Shown: in pieces, positions 40,536 to 53,900 of the stretch
Position numbering within the stretch: the stretch's first letter is position 1
Layout: each line of letters begins with the position of its first letter
Source of the DNA: Pseudomonas baetica
GTDB taxonomy: Bacteria; Pseudomonadota; Gammaproteobacteria; Pseudomonadales; Pseudomonadaceae
NCBI RefSeq assembly: GCF_019733355.1
Contig: NZ_JAIHLQ010000012.1
Coordinates: 1-64,000 of the forward strand
Direction: 5' to 3'
DNA length: 64,000 nt
The notes under the pieces: model-generated
Told to the model about the DNA's origin: nothing
What the model saw: the letters and a program-made list of their open reading frames with translations, nothing else
Databases searched by the model: none
Made by a program: the position numbers and the translations under genes

Positions 40536-42094
40536 CCGCCAAAGAGCAGAAGCGCCAACCCATTTCCACTGGCTCCGAATGGACATTCGAGCTGATCCAG
40601 ACCTACGACCGCGAAATCGCCCGTATCGCGGCCGGCTATGCGCTGGATACCTACCCCAACCAGATCGAAGTGATCACCGCCGAGCAAATGATGGATGCGT
40701 ACGCCTCGGTCGGCATGCCGCTGGGTTACCACCACTGGTCCTACGGCAAACACTTTCTCAGCACCGAAAAATCATACAGCCGCGGGCAGATGGGGCTGGC
40801 CTACGAGATCGTCATCAATTCCGATCCGTGCATCGCCTATCTGATGGAGGAAAACACCATTTGCATGCAGGCGCTGGTGGTGGCCCACGCCTGCTATGGC
40901 CACAACAGCTTCTTCAAGGGCAACTACCTGTTCCGCACCTGGACCGACGCCAGTTCAATCATCGATTATCTGGTGTTTGCCAAGCAGTACATCATGCAAT
41001 GTGAGGAACGCCACGGCATTGATGCGGTGGAGGACCTGCTCGACTCCTGCCACGCCCTGATGAACTATGGCGTCGACCGCTACAAGCGCCCTTATCCGAT
41101 TTCCGCCGAAGAAGAACGCCGGCGGCAGAAGGATCGCGAAGAACATCTGCAGAAGCAGATCAACGATCTGTGGCGCACCATTCCAAAAGGCGCGGACAAG
41201 TACAGCGACAAGGATAACGCCCGCTTCCCGGCCGAGCCGCAGGAAAACATCCTCTACTTCATCGAGAAACACGCGCCGTTGCTGGAGCCGTGGCAGCGAG
41301 AGATCGTGCGGATCGTGCGCAAGATCGCCCAGTATTTCTATCCGCAACGCCAGACTCAGGTAATGAACGAGGGCTGGGCGACGTTCTGGCACTACACATT
41401 GATGAACGACCTGTACGACGAGGGTCTAGTCACCGATGGCTTCATGATGGAATTTCTCACATCGCATACCAGCGTGGTATTCCAGCCAGGCTTCGACAGC
41501 CCCTACTACAACGGCATCAACCCCTACGCACTCGGCTTTGCCATGTACCGTGACATTCGCCGCATGTGCGAAGAACCCACGGAAGAAGACCGCCACTGGT
41601 TCCCTGAGATCGCCGGGACTGATTGGTTGTCGTCCATCAAGTTCGCCATGAGCAGCTTCAAGGACGAAAGCTTCATCCTTCAGTACCTGTCACCGAAGGT
41701 GATCCGCGATCTCAAGCTGTTCAGCATCCTCGATGACGATCAAAAGGACGATCTATTGGTGCCGGCGATTCATGACGAAACCGGTTACCGGATCATTCGA
41801 GAAACCCTGGCTGCGCAGTACAACCTCGGCAATCGTGAACCGAACGTGCAGATATACAGCATCGATCGTCGCGGCGACCGCTCGCTGACCCTGCGCCACC
41901 AGCAACACGATCGCAAACCGCTGGGCGACTCCACTGACGAGGTGCTCAAGCACTTGCATCGCTTGTGGGGCTTCGACATTCATCTGGAAACCCTGCAAGG
42001 CGACCAGATCATGAAAACCCATCACGTACCGCCACGCAGTGAACACAGCGAAGGGGATTACGGTCGACTCGACCTGGCCGTCATTCATCTTTGA
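40532..42094 (+). CDS. spoVR: SpoVR family protein (YcgB)
   Basis: A 520-residue SpoVR/YcgB family protein, third member of the conserved prkA-yeaH-spoVR operon. In Bacillus the namesake affects spore cortex formation, while in Gram-negatives the family goes with stress response. Its molecular function is not settled. Conserved blocks such as [20 protein letters not shown] residues (about 53-67) and [17 protein letters not shown] (about 278-294, with His) are visible. The ATG overlaps the yeaH stop by four bases. Confidence 0.92.
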   Translation: MTAKEQKRQPISTGSEWTFELIQTYDREIARIAAGYALDTYPNQIEVITAEQMMDAYASVGMPLGYHHWSYGKHFLSTEKSYSRGQMGLAYEIVINSDPCIAYLMEENTICMQALVVAHACYGHNSFFKGNYLFRTWTDASSIIDYLVFAKQYIMQCEERHGIDAVEDLLDSCHALMNYGVDRYKRPYPISAEEERRRQKDREEHLQKQINDLWRTIPKGADKYSDKDNARFPAEPQENILYFIEKHAPLLEPWQREIVRIVRKIAQYFYPQRQTQVMNEGWATFWHYTLMNDLYDEGLVTDGFMMEFLTSHTSVVFQPGFDSPYYNGINPYALGFAMYRDIRRMCEEPTEEDRHWFPEIAGTDWLSSIKFAMSSFKDESFILQYLSPKVIRDLKLFSILDDDQKDDLLVPAIHDETGYRIIRETLAAQYNLGNREPNVQIYSIDRRGDRSLTLRHQQHDRKPLGDSTDEVLKHLHRLWGFDIHLETLQGDQIMKTHHVPPRSEHSEGDYGRLDLAVIHL

Positions 42095-42157
42095 TCCGCT
42101 AGCGGCCTCCGAAAGTCCGACGCAAGGGTTATCCTGTCGGGCTAACGGAGGTTTTTT

Positions 42158-43387
42158 ATGCAGATTTTCAAGGTTGGCGGTGCAGTACGTGATCGCTTGC
42201 TGGGCAAACCGGTCACCGATGTCGATTGGGTGGTCGTTGGCGCCACTACGGAAGAAATGCTCGCCAAGGGTTATCGCCCGGTTGGCGCAGACTTTCCGGT
42301 GTTTCTTCACCCAAAAAGCGGCGAGGAATACGCCCTCGCCCGCACTGAGCGCAAAAGCGGTCGTGGCTACGGCGGTTTTACTTTTCACGCCAGCCCCGAA
42401 GTCACACTTGAAGAAGACCTGATCCGCCGTGACCTGACCATCAACGCCATGGCCGAGGACGATCAGCAAAATCTGACCGATCCTTACCATGGCCAGCGCG
42501 ATCTGGAGGCTCGAGTTCTGCGCCACGTTTCTCCGGCGTTCGCCGAAGATCCACTCCGTGTACTGCGCGTTGCACGCTTCGCTGCCCGATACGCCGAACT
42601 GGGTTTCAGCGTTGCGCCCGAGACCCTGGAGCTGATGAGTCAGCTCAGCGATTCCGGCGAACTGGAGGCGCTGACGGCTGAACGCAGCTGGAAAGAAATC
42701 TCCCGGGCACTGATGGAAAATCAGCCACAGGTGTTCATTGAGGTGCTGCGCGAATGCGGCGCTTTGAAGGTGCTGATGCCGGAAGTCAACGCGCTGTTTG
42801 GCGTACCGCAACCGGAAATTCATCACCCGGAAATCGATAGCGGCATTCACACGTTGAGCGTGCTGGAGCAATCAGCGCTGCACAAGCAACCACTGACCGT
42901 GCGCTGGGCCTGCCTGCTGCACGACCTCGGCAAAGGCCTGACCCCTGAAGAAGAATGGCCGCGGCACATTGCCCACGAGCACAAAGGGCTGAAGTTGATC
43001 AAAGCCGTCAACGCGCGGTTCAAGGCGCCGAAAGATTGCCAGGAACTGGCCCTGCTGGTTGGCCAGTATCACACCCATGGCCACCGCGCTCTGGAGTTGA
43101 AAGCATCGACATTGCTGGAGTTACTGCAGAGTTTTGACGTGTATCGCCGACCGCAGCGTTTTGAGGAGTTCATTGCCGCCTGCGAGATGGATGCGCGAGG
43201 CCGTAAAGGGCTGGAGCAGCGCAGTTATCCACAGGCCGATTACCTGCGTGGCGCCGCAACGGTGGCGCGAGGTGTGGCGGTGCAACCGTTGCTCGAGAAG
43301 GGACTCAAGGGCCCGGAACTGGGCGAGGCGCTCAAGCGCGAGCGGCTCAAGGCTTTGAAGGCTTACAAGCAAGCTTCGGCCTGCTGA
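42158..43387 (+). CDS. cca: Multifunctional CCA tRNA nucleotidyltransferase
   Basis: This enzyme adds or repairs the 3' CCA of tRNAs. The 409-residue protein has the class II nucleotidyltransferase head [10 protein letters not shown] (about residues 8-17) with the catalytic acidic pair in [12 protein letters not shown]-terminal HD phosphohydrolase domain follows ([10 protein letters not shown] and the HD pair in LLHDLGKG, about residues 250-258), as in the E. coli-type multifunctional form. GGAGG lies just before the ATG at 42158. Confidence 0.95.
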   Translation: MQIFKVGGAVRDRLLGKPVTDVDWVVVGATTEEMLAKGYRPVGADFPVFLHPKSGEEYALARTERKSGRGYGGFTFHASPEVTLEEDLIRRDLTINAMAEDDQQNLTDPYHGQRDLEARVLRHVSPAFAEDPLRVLRVARFAARYAELGFSVAPETLELMSQLSDSGELEALTAERSWKEISRALMENQPQVFIEVLRECGALKVLMPEVNALFGVPQPEIHHPEIDSGIHTLSVLEQSALHKQPLTVRWACLLHDLGKGLTPEEEWPRHIAHEHKGLKLIKAVNARFKAPKDCQELALLVGQYHTHGHRALELKASTLLELLQSFDVYRRPQRFEEFIAACEMDARGRKGLEQRSYPQADYLRGAATVARGVAVQPLLEKGLKGPELGEALKRERLKALKAYKQASAC

Positions 43388-43390
43388 AAA

Positions 43391-43460
43391 GCTTCGCGAG
43401 CAAGCCAGCGCTCACAGGGAACATGCGCTCCAATGCGGGCGCTGACTTGCTCGCGAAGGT
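43391..43460. repeat. Inverted REP pair, right arms degraded
   Basis: CTTCGCGAGCAAGCCAGCGCTCACAGG (from 43392) and GCGGGCGCTGACTTGCTCGCGAAGG (43435-43459) face each other across about 20 bases. The CTCCCAC end is mutated in both arms. They lie between the convergent cca and folK genes. Confidence 0.75.
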
Positions 43461-43470
43461 GTCAGTCAGG

Positions 43471-43989
43471 TCAACACAGAACTGAAGGGGTCAATTGCTC
43501 ACCCCGCCACTCAAACCTCACCGGCGCCAACACCTGATCAATCTGTGCCTCAGCCCACAACGTCGCGAAGCTTTTTCCCACACCCGGATGCACGCGATCC
43601 GGGGCAATCAACGACAACGGCCACAACACGAAGGCATTTTTCAAGATTTCGGCTCGGGGCAGCACCAGCCCGTCGAAATTGCCCGCCAGATCGCCGTACA
43701 GCAGTACGTCGATATCCAGCGGCAAACCCCTGCGATCCGGGGCATAACGGCCGTTATCGGCCTCAATGAATTTCAACCGGCGATCCAGCTCCATCAACGG
43801 CAAATCGGTAAACGCCGAGACCACGAAATTGAAGAACGGCCCGCTCTTGATTCCCACCGGCTGGCTCTCGAACACCGCCGAACAGCGGATATCCACCAGA
43901 AACGTGGCCAGCGCATCAAGACCGGCGCGCAAATGGGTTTCGCGCTCGATATTGCTACCGAGCCCGAGATAGACCTGAGTCAGCGACAT
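43471..43989 (-). CDS. folK: 6-hydroxymethyl-dihydropterin pyrophosphokinase (FolK)
   Basis: FolK transfers pyrophosphate from ATP to hydroxymethyl-dihydropterin in folate synthesis. The 172-residue product starts [15 protein letters not shown], typical of the family, and retains the two catalytic Asp residues in LDIDVLLYGD (about 95-104). The usual PRTLDLDLL block is altered to GLPLDIDVLL, as in divergent FolK forms. The start at 43989 lies within the end of folB (ten-base overlap), supporting a folB-folK operon. A longer upstream frame is antisense-like noise. Confidence 0.87.
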   Translation of the reverse strand: MSLTQVYLGLGSNIERETHLRAGLDALATFLVDIRCSAVFESQPVGIKSGPFFNFVVSAFTDLPLMELDRRLKFIEADNGRYAPDRRGLPLDIDVLLYGDLAGNFDGLVLPRAEILKNAFVLWPLSLIAPDRVHPGVGKSFATLWAEAQIDQVLAPVRFEWRGEQLTPSVLC

Positions 43990-44336
43990 CCGCGCTCGAT
44001 CTCCACGCCCACTCCGCCTTTGGCGGCCGGTACAGCGCCAGGCTTGGTCAGCTTCAGACGCACCCAAGTGATCTTGAATTCAGTCATCAGCACTTCGACC
44101 AGACGCTCGGCAAAGGTCTCGACCAATTGGAACTGCGCCTGCTCGGCAAACGCCTGAATGCGCGTGGAAACGCTGGCGTAGTCGAGCGCCAGGGTCAGGT
44201 CGTCACCGGCGGCGGCCGGGCGATTGTCCCAGGCGAAGCTCAGATCAAGACGCAGGCACTGTCGGATGCCGCGCTCCCAGTCGTAGGCACCGATGACGGT
44301 GTCAACTTCCAGGCCCTCGATAAATACTCTGTCCAA
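43980..44336 (-). CDS. folB: Dihydroneopterin aldolase
   Basis: FolB splits dihydroneopterin to hydroxymethyl-dihydropterin and glycolaldehyde, directly before FolK. The 118-residue protein shows [22 protein letters not shown] at its start (the first residue is a TTG codon) and the conserved catalytic Lys region near the C-terminus ([12 protein letters not shown]). The TTG at 44336 is chosen because GGAG precedes it and it gives the family's length and N-terminus; no ATG is available. It is divergent from plsY. Confidence 0.92.
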   Translation of the reverse strand: MDRVFIEGLEVDTVIGAYDWERGIRQCLRLDLSFAWDNRPAAAGDDLTLALDYASVSTRIQAFAEQAQFQLVETFAERLVEVLMTEFKITWVRLKLTKPGAVPAAKGGVGVEIERGCR

Positions 44337-44410
44337 GCACTTTTCTCCGCTGCACGACAAGGGCGCAATGCGCCGTTAGAATCAGGGCGTCCTCGCCCGG
44401 AATAGTTAGC

Positions 44411-44980
44411 ATGTTTTGGTTACTGGCGACTCTCGCCTACCTGCTCGGCTCGCTGTCCTTCGCCATTTTGCTCAGCCGCCTGACCGGAAACCCGGATCCG
44501 CGAATGAGTGGCTCGGGTAATGCCGGCGCCACCAACATGCTGCGCCTGGCCGGTCGCAAACTGGCGATCCTGACCCTGCTGGGTGATCTGTGCAAAGGCC
44601 TGCTGCCGGTGCTGATCGCGTCGGTAGCAGGCCTATCGCTGCAAGACCAGGCCTGGATCGGCGTGTGTGCCGTGATCGGTCACCTGTTCCCGCTGTATTT
44701 CCGTTTTCGCGGCGGCAAAGGTGTCGCCACCGCTGCCGGCATGCTGCTGGGCCTGTATCCGCCCGCGGCCCTGCTGGCGGTGTGCGCCTGGCTGCTGACG
44801 TTCTACCTGACCCGTACCAGCTCGCTGGCAGCCCTGATTGCGACACCGCTGACCCTGCCGTTACTTGCCTGGCAAGAACCGGAGGCGCTGTTGCCGATGA
44901 GCGCATTGACACTGCTCATCGTCTGGCGCCACCGCGGCAATCTACGCGACCTGTTTGCCGGGCGCGAACGGCATTTCTAA
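44411..44980 (+). CDS. plsY: Glycerol-3-phosphate acyltransferase PlsY
   Basis: PlsY is a membrane acyltransferase that uses acyl-phosphate to acylate glycerol 3-phosphate, opening phospholipid synthesis. The 189-residue protein has five likely helices and the three conserved loops: [12 protein letters not shown] (about residues 35-46), the FRGGKGVAT block (about 98-106) and the later [10 protein letters not shown] region. It is convergent with tsaD. Confidence 0.94.
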   Translation: MFWLLATLAYLLGSLSFAILLSRLTGNPDPRMSGSGNAGATNMLRLAGRKLAILTLLGDLCKGLLPVLIASVAGLSLQDQAWIGVCAVIGHLFPLYFRFRGGKGVATAAGMLLGLYPPAALLAVCAWLLTFYLTRTSSLAALIATPLTLPLLAWQEPEALLPMSALTLLIVWRHRGNLRDLFAGRERHF

Positions 44981-45003
44981 ATACCGTTCATGAGCGACGC
45001 TCA

Positions 45004-46029
45004 TTACAACGCCGACAACTGCTCCATCGGCCAGCGCGCCTGCACGCTGATAGCCAGGCTTTCCTGCTGACCAGCCTGTAAACGCTGGCAACCGGCAAAC
45101 GCGATCATCGCGCCATTGTCGGTGCAGAACTCGGGACGGGCGTAAAACACATCGCCCCTCATATCGCCGAGCATTTTCTCCAGCGAAACTCGCAATGCCT
45201 TGTTGGCGCTGACGCCACCGGCGATGACCAGACGCTTCATGCTGGCCTGTTTCAGGGCACGCTTGCACTTGATGGTCAAAGTCTCCACCACGGCCTGCTG
45301 GAACGCCAGCGCGATGTCGCAACGGGCTTGTTCGTTGTCGTCCCCGACGCTGACGCATTGCTGCCAGGTATTGAGGGCGAAGGTTTTCAGACCACTGAAG
45401 CTGAAATCAAGCCCTGGGCGATCGCACATCGGACGCGGAAAGGTAAAACGTCCTGCAACGCCCTTCTCCGCCAGCTTGGCGATTTCCGGCCCGCCCGGGT
45501 AATTGAGCCCCATCATTTTCGCGGTTTTGTCGAAAGCTTCGCCGGCGGCGTCATCAAGGGTCTCGCCGAGCAGGCTGTATTGGCCAATGCCATCGACCTG
45601 AACCAGCTGCGTATGACCACCGGAGACCAACAAAGCGACGAACGGGAATTGCGGCGGTTTCGGCTCCAGCATCGGCGCCAGCAAATGGCCTTCCATGTGG
45701 TGCACACCCAGCGCCGGAATGCCCCAGGCAAAGGCCAGCGCTTGTGCGCAAGAAGCGCCGACCAGTAGCGCACCCACCAGGCCAGGACCCGCGGTATAAG
45801 CGATCGCATCGATCTCGGTGGGCACGCAGTCAGCCTCGGCCAACACCTGACGAATCAAGGGCAGCATGCGTTTGACGTGATCACGCGAGGCCAGCTCAGG
45901 TACCACACCGCCATAGGCACGATGCAAGTCGATCTGACTGAACAATGCGTCGGCCAGCAAGCCGCGTTCACTGTCATATAATGCGACGCCGGTTTCGTCG
46001 CAGGAGGTTTCTAATCCCAGTACTAGCAT
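45004..46029 (-). CDS. tsaD: tRNA N6-threonylcarbamoyladenosine transferase TsaD
   Basis: TsaD, with TsaB, TsaE and TsaC, installs the t6A modification at position 37 of ANN-decoding tRNAs. The 341-residue product (ASKHA fold) shows [13 protein letters not shown] at its start, the metal-binding HHMEGHLL (about residues 111-118) and a late metal-binding Asp in CTDNGAMIA. Divergent from rpsU, an arrangement common in proteobacteria. Confidence 0.96.
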   Translation of the reverse strand: MLVLGLETSCDETGVALYDSERGLLADALFSQIDLHRAYGGVVPELASRDHVKRMLPLIRQVLAEADCVPTEIDAIAYTAGPGLVGALLVGASCAQALAFAWGIPALGVHHMEGHLLAPMLEPKPPQFPFVALLVSGGHTQLVQVDGIGQYSLLGETLDDAAGEAFDKTAKMMGLNYPGGPEIAKLAEKGVAGRFTFPRPMCDRPGLDFSFSGLKTFALNTWQQCVSVGDDNEQARCDIALAFQQAVVETLTIKCKRALKQASMKRLVIAGGVSANKALRVSLEKMLGDMRGDVFYARPEFCTDNGAMIAFAGCQRLQAGQQESLAISVQARWPMEQLSAL

Positions 46030-46228
46030 GGGTTTGCGCCTTGTTTAGGCTGAATTCGAAGGCGCGCATAATAGTCGCCGCGTGATGCCCCGACCAGCGG
46101 TTTTCGATCAGAGGCTTTGCATTCCGAGCGATGAGGGGTTAACATCCGCAACCCTTAAAAACCGACGTCTTCAAGTGCTCTTTTGCCGCGAGGATGTTGA
46201 CCCCGGTAATGAATGAAGGTAGCTCTGG

Positions 46229-46444
46229 ATGCCAGCCGTCAAAGTTAAAGAGAACGAACCCTTCGACGTAGCTCTGCGTCGTTTCAAGCGCTCCTGCGAA
46301 AAAGCCGGTGTACTGGCTGAAGTTCGTAGCCGCGAATTTTACGAGAAGCCAACTTCTGAGCGTAAGCGTAAAGCAGCAGCCGCTGTTAAGCGTCACGCCA
46401 AGAAAGTTCAGCGCGAACAGCGCCGCGCCGTTCGTCTGTACTAA
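46229..46444 (+). CDS. rpsU: 30S ribosomal protein S21
   Basis: S21 is a small basic protein of the 30S subunit that helps initiation by exposing the anti-Shine-Dalgarno end of 16S rRNA. The 71-residue product matches the family throughout ([20 protein letters not shown], then the Arg/Lys-rich tail). It heads the macromolecular synthesis group rpsU-dnaG-rpoD. Confidence 0.97.
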
Positions 46445-46931
46445 TACACTGACGTTCGTAGCAAGCTTCTTGCCTAAGCCCGGCCCTCAGCCGGGCTAAT
46501 GGCATTTGCGTAAAACGCTTGATGCTTCACCGTCGAAGCCGCAGACGCGACTTAGACAAATCTGCTTCACCGCGTCAGGCCTGGCTCTTTTGCCAGCGGT
46601 GCACGTCTTTTCTGACGAGCCTTTCAAGGCTACTGACGAGCACACCCACTGATTCCTCTAAACGACGATCAGCCCAAGGCACCTGCACGCGTGCCCGTTT
46701 TATTGAGCTATCCGAGGCCATTAACCGGCCGTCAGCGGATTCAGCGCAACACTTTCAAATAGTCGAAAACTGATAGGTATTAAGGTCAGTGGATTTTCGG
46801 CAGATACACTTCCCGACAGCGATCAAGCAGACGACACCGGTCGAGCCGCCCATTTTGCGCGCTTCGAGCAACGAACCGTGTTCGGCCGCCCTTCGCATCG
46901 GACTTATTACAGCGCAGACGACGAGAACGCC
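46445..46931. other. Long rpsU-dnaG gap, no gene recognised
   Basis: These 487 bases contain a hairpin just after rpsU (AGCCCGG-CCCTCAG-CCGGGCT, about 46477-46497) without a T run, possibly a weak terminator or processing site. I see no convincing gene in the rest. An 84-residue frame at 46519-46773 has Arg/Ser-rich composition without family character. P. aeruginosa, as I recall, has a YqeY-type gene here; P. putida, as I recall, does not, and neither does this window. The promoter for dnaG may lie here. Confidence 0.55.
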
Positions 46932-48896
46932 ATGGCCGGGCTGATTCCCCAGAGCTTTATTGACGACCTCCTGAACCGCACCGACATCGTCGACGTGGTC
47001 AGCTCGCGTGTGCAACTGAAAAAAGCCGGCAAGAATTACACAGCCTGCTGCCCGTTTCACAAAGAGAAAACCCCATCGTTCAGTGTCAGCCCCGACAAGC
47101 AGTTCTATTACTGCTTTGGCTGCGGCGCTGGCGGTAATGCCCTCGGCTTCCTCATGGATCACGACAACCTGGACTTCCCCCAGGCTATCGAAGATCTGGC
47201 GAAAGCCGCGGGCATGGAAATCCCCCGCGAAGAAGGTGGCCGTCAACACAAACCGCGACAGCCGACCGACTCACCGCTGTATCCGCTACTTACCGCCGCC
47301 GCCGACTTTTACCGACACGCACTGAAGAGCCATCCATCGCGCAAAGCCGCAGTGGATTACCTTAAGGGGCGTGGACTGACTGGCGAGATCGCTCGGGATT
47401 TCGGCCTCGGCTTCGCACCGCCGGGCTGGGACAACCTGCTCAAGCATTTGAGCAGCGACACATTGCAGCAGAAAGCCATGATCGACGCCGGCCTGCTGAT
47501 CGAGAACGCCGAAACCGGCAAACGCTACGACCGCTTCCGTGATCGCGTGATGTTCCCGATCCGCGACACCCGAGGCCGGATCATCGCTTTCGGTGGGCGC
47601 GTGCTCGGCGATGACAAGCCCAAATACCTGAACTCGCCGGAAACCCCGGTATTCCATAAAGGTCAGGAACTCTACGGCCTTTATGAAGCACGCAAAAACA
47701 ACCGCAACCTCGACGAAATAATCGTCGTCGAGGGCTACATGGACGTCATCGCGCTCGCCCAGCAAGGCTTGCGCAATGCCGTCGCGACGCTGGGCACTGC
47801 AACCAGCGAAGAGCATTTGAAGCGCCTGTTCCGCGTCGTGCCCAACGTACTGTTTTGCTTTGACGGCGACCAGGCCGGCCGCAACGCCGCATGGCGCGCA
47901 CTGGAAGCAACACTGTCGAGCCTGCAAGACGGTCGCCGCGCGCGATTCCTGTTCCTGCCAGAGGGCGAAGACCCGGACACCCTGGTCCGCGCCGAAGGCA
48001 CCGATGCTTTCAAAGCCCGAATCAATCAGCACGCGCAACCGCTGGCGGACTATTTCTTCCAGCAACTGACCGAGGAAGCCGACCCGCGCTCACTGGAGGG
48101 CAAGGCCCACATGGCCACCCTCGCCGCACCGCTGATCGACAAAGTACCCGGGGCCAATCTGCGCATCCTGATGCGTCAGCGCCTGACCGAAATTACCGGC
48201 CTGAGCAGCGAAACCGTCAGTCAACTGGCTCAAAGCGCGCCGCAGGAAGCGCCACCCGCCTACGATCCGGGCATCGATTACGACGCAATGCCGGACTACA
48301 GCGACTACCATCAGCCGCAGGCACAAGACATGTATGTGCCGCAGCAGGAGTGGACGCCGAAGAAACCCGGCGCCGGCGGCAAGAAGTGGGACAAGAAACC
48401 CTGGGACAAGAATGGCAAGCGCGGCGGCGATCGTGATCAACAACGCCCGCGCACGCCCATTGGCGTGGAGTCACCGACCCTGACGGCCCTGCGCACACTG
48501 CTCCATCACCCGCAATTGGCCAAGCGCGTCGAAGACGCCGGGCACATCGCGGACGAAAATCAGACCAACGCCCAGTTGCTTGTGGCGCTGCTCGAAGCCG
48601 TACAGAAGAATCCCAAGCTAAACTCATTTCAGTTGATCGCACGATGGCACGGCACTGAACAGGGTCGCTTGCTCAAGGCGCTGGCAGAAAAGGAGTGGTT
48701 GATTGACGGAGATAACCTTGAACAACAGTTTTTCGACACCATTACTAGCTTGTCAGCCCGCCAACGCGAGCGAAATCTGGAACAGTTGCTCAGGAAAGCG
48801 CGTCAAAGCGAACTGAGTATTGAAGAAAAAAATCAACTGCGCGACCTACTAAGTCGCAATGTTTCCGCATCAAACCCGACCTCAACTGGCGCGTGA
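46932..48896 (+). CDS. dnaG: DNA primase
   Basis: DnaG makes the RNA primers for replication. The 654-residue protein has the N-terminal CHC2 zinc-binding domain (CCPFHKEKTPSF and YYCFGCGAGG, about residues 38-67) and a TOPRIM catalytic region with the acidic VVEGYMDV (about 264-271). A Lys/Gly-rich linker (about 475-505) follows, then the C-terminal helicase-binding domain. The ATG at 46932 (MAGLIPQSF) gives the family N-terminus. An upstream start at 46878 would add 18 non-conserved residues. Confidence 0.96.
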   Translation: MAGLIPQSFIDDLLNRTDIVDVVSSRVQLKKAGKNYTACCPFHKEKTPSFSVSPDKQFYYCFGCGAGGNALGFLMDHDNLDFPQAIEDLAKAAGMEIPREEGGRQHKPRQPTDSPLYPLLTAAADFYRHALKSHPSRKAAVDYLKGRGLTGEIARDFGLGFAPPGWDNLLKHLSSDTLQQKAMIDAGLLIENAETGKRYDRFRDRVMFPIRDTRGRIIAFGGRVLGDDKPKYLNSPETPVFHKGQELYGLYEARKNNRNLDEIIVVEGYMDVIALAQQGLRNAVATLGTATSEEHLKRLFRVVPNVLFCFDGDQAGRNAAWRALEATLSSLQDGRRARFLFLPEGEDPDTLVRAEGTDAFKARINQHAQPLADYFFQQLTEEADPRSLEGKAHMATLAAPLIDKVPGANLRILMRQRLTEITGLSSETVSQLAQSAPQEAPPAYDPGIDYDAMPDYSDYHQPQAQDMYVPQQEWTPKKPGAGGKKWDKKPWDKNGKRGGDRDQQRPRTPIGVESPTLTALRTLLHHPQLAKRVEDAGHIADENQTNAQLLVALLEAVQKNPKLNSFQLIARWHGTEQGRLLKALAEKEWLIDGDNLEQQFFDTITSLSARQRERNLEQLLRKARQSELSIEEKNQLRDLLSRNVSASNPTSTGA

Positions 48897-48910
48897 GGTC
48901 ATAGCTCAGG

Positions 48911-48916
48911 TATAAT
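48911..48916 (+). promoter_or_regulatory. Consensus -10 box upstream of rpoD
   Basis: TATAAT at 48911-48916 lies just after the dnaG stop and about 48 bases before the rpoD start. The sequence 17 bp upstream (GGCGCG) does not resemble a -35 box, so this is only a candidate for an internal rpoD promoter in the rpsU-dnaG-rpoD group. Confidence 0.45.
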
Positions 48917-48963
48917 CCTCGGCTTGTTTTTTGCCCGCCAAGACCTTCAGTGGATAGGGTGTT

Positions 48964-50811
<1,848 letters not shown>

Positions 50812-50818
50812 TACCAGA

Positions 50819-50845
50819 ACCCCCGGCCCAGGCCGGGGGTTTTGT
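50819..50845 (+). terminator. Rho-independent terminator after rpoD
   Basis: ACCCCCGGCCCAGGCCGGGGGTTTTGTTT forms a perfect hairpin with a T-rich tail, starting eight bases after the rpoD stop. Confidence 0.92.
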
Positions 50846-50935
50846 TTATGTGGAAGATTAAAGTCTTCGCCCTCCCTCCCCTGCATACCCCGTCTACACT
50901 CGAAACAATCCCCCTTGAGCCATAACGAGAGCGTT

Positions 50936-53900
50936 ATGCCCAGACTGGCGTCCGTGCTTTTTTTGCTGTCACTGATGATCTGGACCGCAACGGCTGCCGC
51001 GCTGACTCTGACCGATGAAGAACGTAGCTGGCTGGCGGCTCACCCCGACTTGCACCTGGGTGTGGATGCATCGTGGCCGCCCTTTGAGTTTCGCGATGAC
51101 CAAGCACGCTATCAGGGCTTGGCGGCTGACTACATCGACGTCATACGCCAGCGTCTGGCGATCAAGCTCACACCTATCGAGCCTTCGAGCTGGACGCAAG
51201 TCCTGGAACAGGTCAAAAGCGGCAAGATCGACCTGCTGCCGGGGATCATGTCCACCCCGGAGCGCCAGAACTACCTGTCGTTCACCCGCCCTTACCTCGA
51301 CTTCCCGATTGTCATCCTGTCCCATGTCGGCGGCGCGCAACCGCGCAAGATAGAAGATCTCTACGGCCTGAAAATCGCCGTAGTGAAAAACTATGCGCCC
51401 CACGAATTGCTTCGTATCAACCACCCAGACCTGAATCTTGTCGCCATGCCCAATGTCAGCTCGGCCTTACAGGCACTGGCGACCGATGAGGTCGACGCGG
51501 TGGTCGGCGACCTCGCTTCAAGCGTCTGGAGCCTGCGCCAACTCAAGCTCGACGGCTTGTATGTCAGCGGCGAAACCCCGTATCGCTATCAACTGGCGAT
51601 GGCTGTGCCGCGCGAGAACAAGATGCTGGTAGGGATTCTGGACAAAGTCCTGGCGGACATGACCCCAGCTGAAATCAGCAGCATTCAAGAGCACTGGGTC
51701 GGTAACGTCCTCGATCACCGAACGTTCTGGTCCGATTTACTGGTTTACGGCCTTCCCGGTCTGTTATTGCTGGTCATCATTCTGGTCACCGTCATCCGCA
51801 TCAATCGGCGCCTGAGCTCGGAAATTGCCCGACGCATCAACCTCGAACAGGAACTGCGCAGCAGCGAGTATCACTATCGCGGCCTGGTGGAGAGCCTTTC
51901 GGCCATTGCGTGGGAGGCGCGCATAAGCGACTTCACTTACAGCTATGTGTCGCCCCACGCTGAAGATCTGCTCGGTTATCCGCTGGCGCATTGGCTGGTC
52001 CCCGGCTTCTGGCGCAACATCATCCATCCGGCGGATCTGACTCGCGCCCAGAGTTTCTGCGATCACGAAGTGCTGGCTGGACGCGATCACAGCCTCGATT
52101 ACCGGGTGATCACCGCCGACGGTCGCTGCCTGTGGGTGCGCGACATCGTCAGCCTGATCGAACACGGTCACGAACCGGTAATGCGTGGACTGATGATCGA
52201 CATCAGCGAGACCAAGCGCACCGAAGAAGCCTTGCGGCTCTCGGAGCAGAAATTCGCCTCGGTCTTCCAGCAATGTCCGGACATTCTGGTGATTGCTCGG
52301 CTATCCGACGGCTGCCTGCTGGAGGTCAACGAAGCCTTCGAGGAGCAGATAGGCCTGAAAGCCGAAGAGGTCATCGGCCAGACAGCCACCAACCTGAACA
52401 TCTGGGGCATTCCCGGCGTGGGTCCGGGGCTGTTGCAGCGCTTACAGGCCGGCAGCATCCGCAACCTGGAGATGCCCTTCCGGCGCAACAATGGCCAAGT
52501 GTTCACCGGCCTGATCTCCGCCGAGCCGTTCGAACTCGACACGACGCCTGCACTGGTGGTGGTGGTGCGCGACATCACTCAGCTCAAGGAAACCCAACAG
52601 CAACTGCAAACCTCGGAGGAGAAATTCGCCAAGGCCTTTCACGCCTCACCGGACGGTTTGCTGCTGTCACGCCAGAGCGACGGTTTGCTGCTGGAAGTCA
52701 ACGAAGGTTTCAGCCGCATCACCGGCTTCAACAGCGCGATGTCGGTGGACCGCTCGGCGCTGGACCTGGGGATCTGGGTCAACCTCAACGAACGCAAGCA
52801 GATGCTCGACCTGCTGCATCGCGACGGCTTCGTCCGCGACTTCACCTGCCATATCCGCCGCAGCGACGGCCAGATTCGTCTCTGCGAAGTGTCCAGCCGT
52901 CCGCTGCCGATCGGCGAACAAGACTGCATGTTGACCATCGCCCGCGACATCACTGAACGCCACCTGATGCAGGAAAAACTGCAACAGGCTGCGACCGTGT
53001 TCGAGAGCACCGCCGAAGGCGTATTGATCACCGACACCCAGCAACACATCAGTGCGGTCAACCGAGCCTTCACCGAGATCACCGGCTATAGCGAAAGCGA
53101 AGCACTCGGCCACACCCCTCGCCTGCTCGCCTCGGGCCTGCACGACAGCGCATTTTATGCCGCCATGTGGCATCAATTGACCCACGAAGGTCACTGGCAG
53201 GGCGAGATTTCCAACCGGCGCAAGAACGGCGAACTGTATCCGAGCTGGCTGACCATCAGCGCCGTGCGTAACCGCGACAAATTCATCACTCACTTCGTTG
53301 CGGTGTTTGCTGACATCTCCAGCCTCAAGCATGCCCAGGCCAAACTCGACTACCAAGCCCACCACGACCCGCTCACCGGCCTACCGAACCGTACGCTGTT
53401 CGAAAGCCGCTTGCTGATGGCGCTGAACAACCAGCAGGAAAACGGCAGCCAAGGTGCGGTGCTGTTCCTGGACCTCGACCGCTTCAAACACATCAACGAC
53501 AGCCTCGGCCACCCCGTCGGTGACCTGCTGCTCAGGGGTATCGCGGTGCGCTTGAAGGAACAAGTGCGCGACATCGACACCGTCGCGCGGCTAGGCGGCG
53601 ACGAATTCATCATCCTGCTCCCGGGCCTGCAACAGGCTAGCGACGCCGACAATATCGCGACCAAACTGCTCAATTGCTTCGGTGCACCCTTCCAGGCCGG
53701 CGAACACGAGTTCTTCATCAGCGCCAGCATCGGCACCAGCCTGTACCCGCGCGACGGTTGCGACGTCGCCACCCTAGTGAAAAACGCCGACGCCGCGATG
53801 TATCGCTCCAAAGCCAAAGGCCGCAACCGCGTGGAAAGCTACACCCGCGACCTCACCGCCCAGGCTAGCGAACGCGTGGCGCTGGAACACGAACTGCGCC

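Noticed and set aside
46519..46773. An 84-codon frame in the rpsU-dnaG gap
   Set aside because: Composition is Ser/Arg-rich, with no ribosome-binding site or recognisable family; treated as chance.
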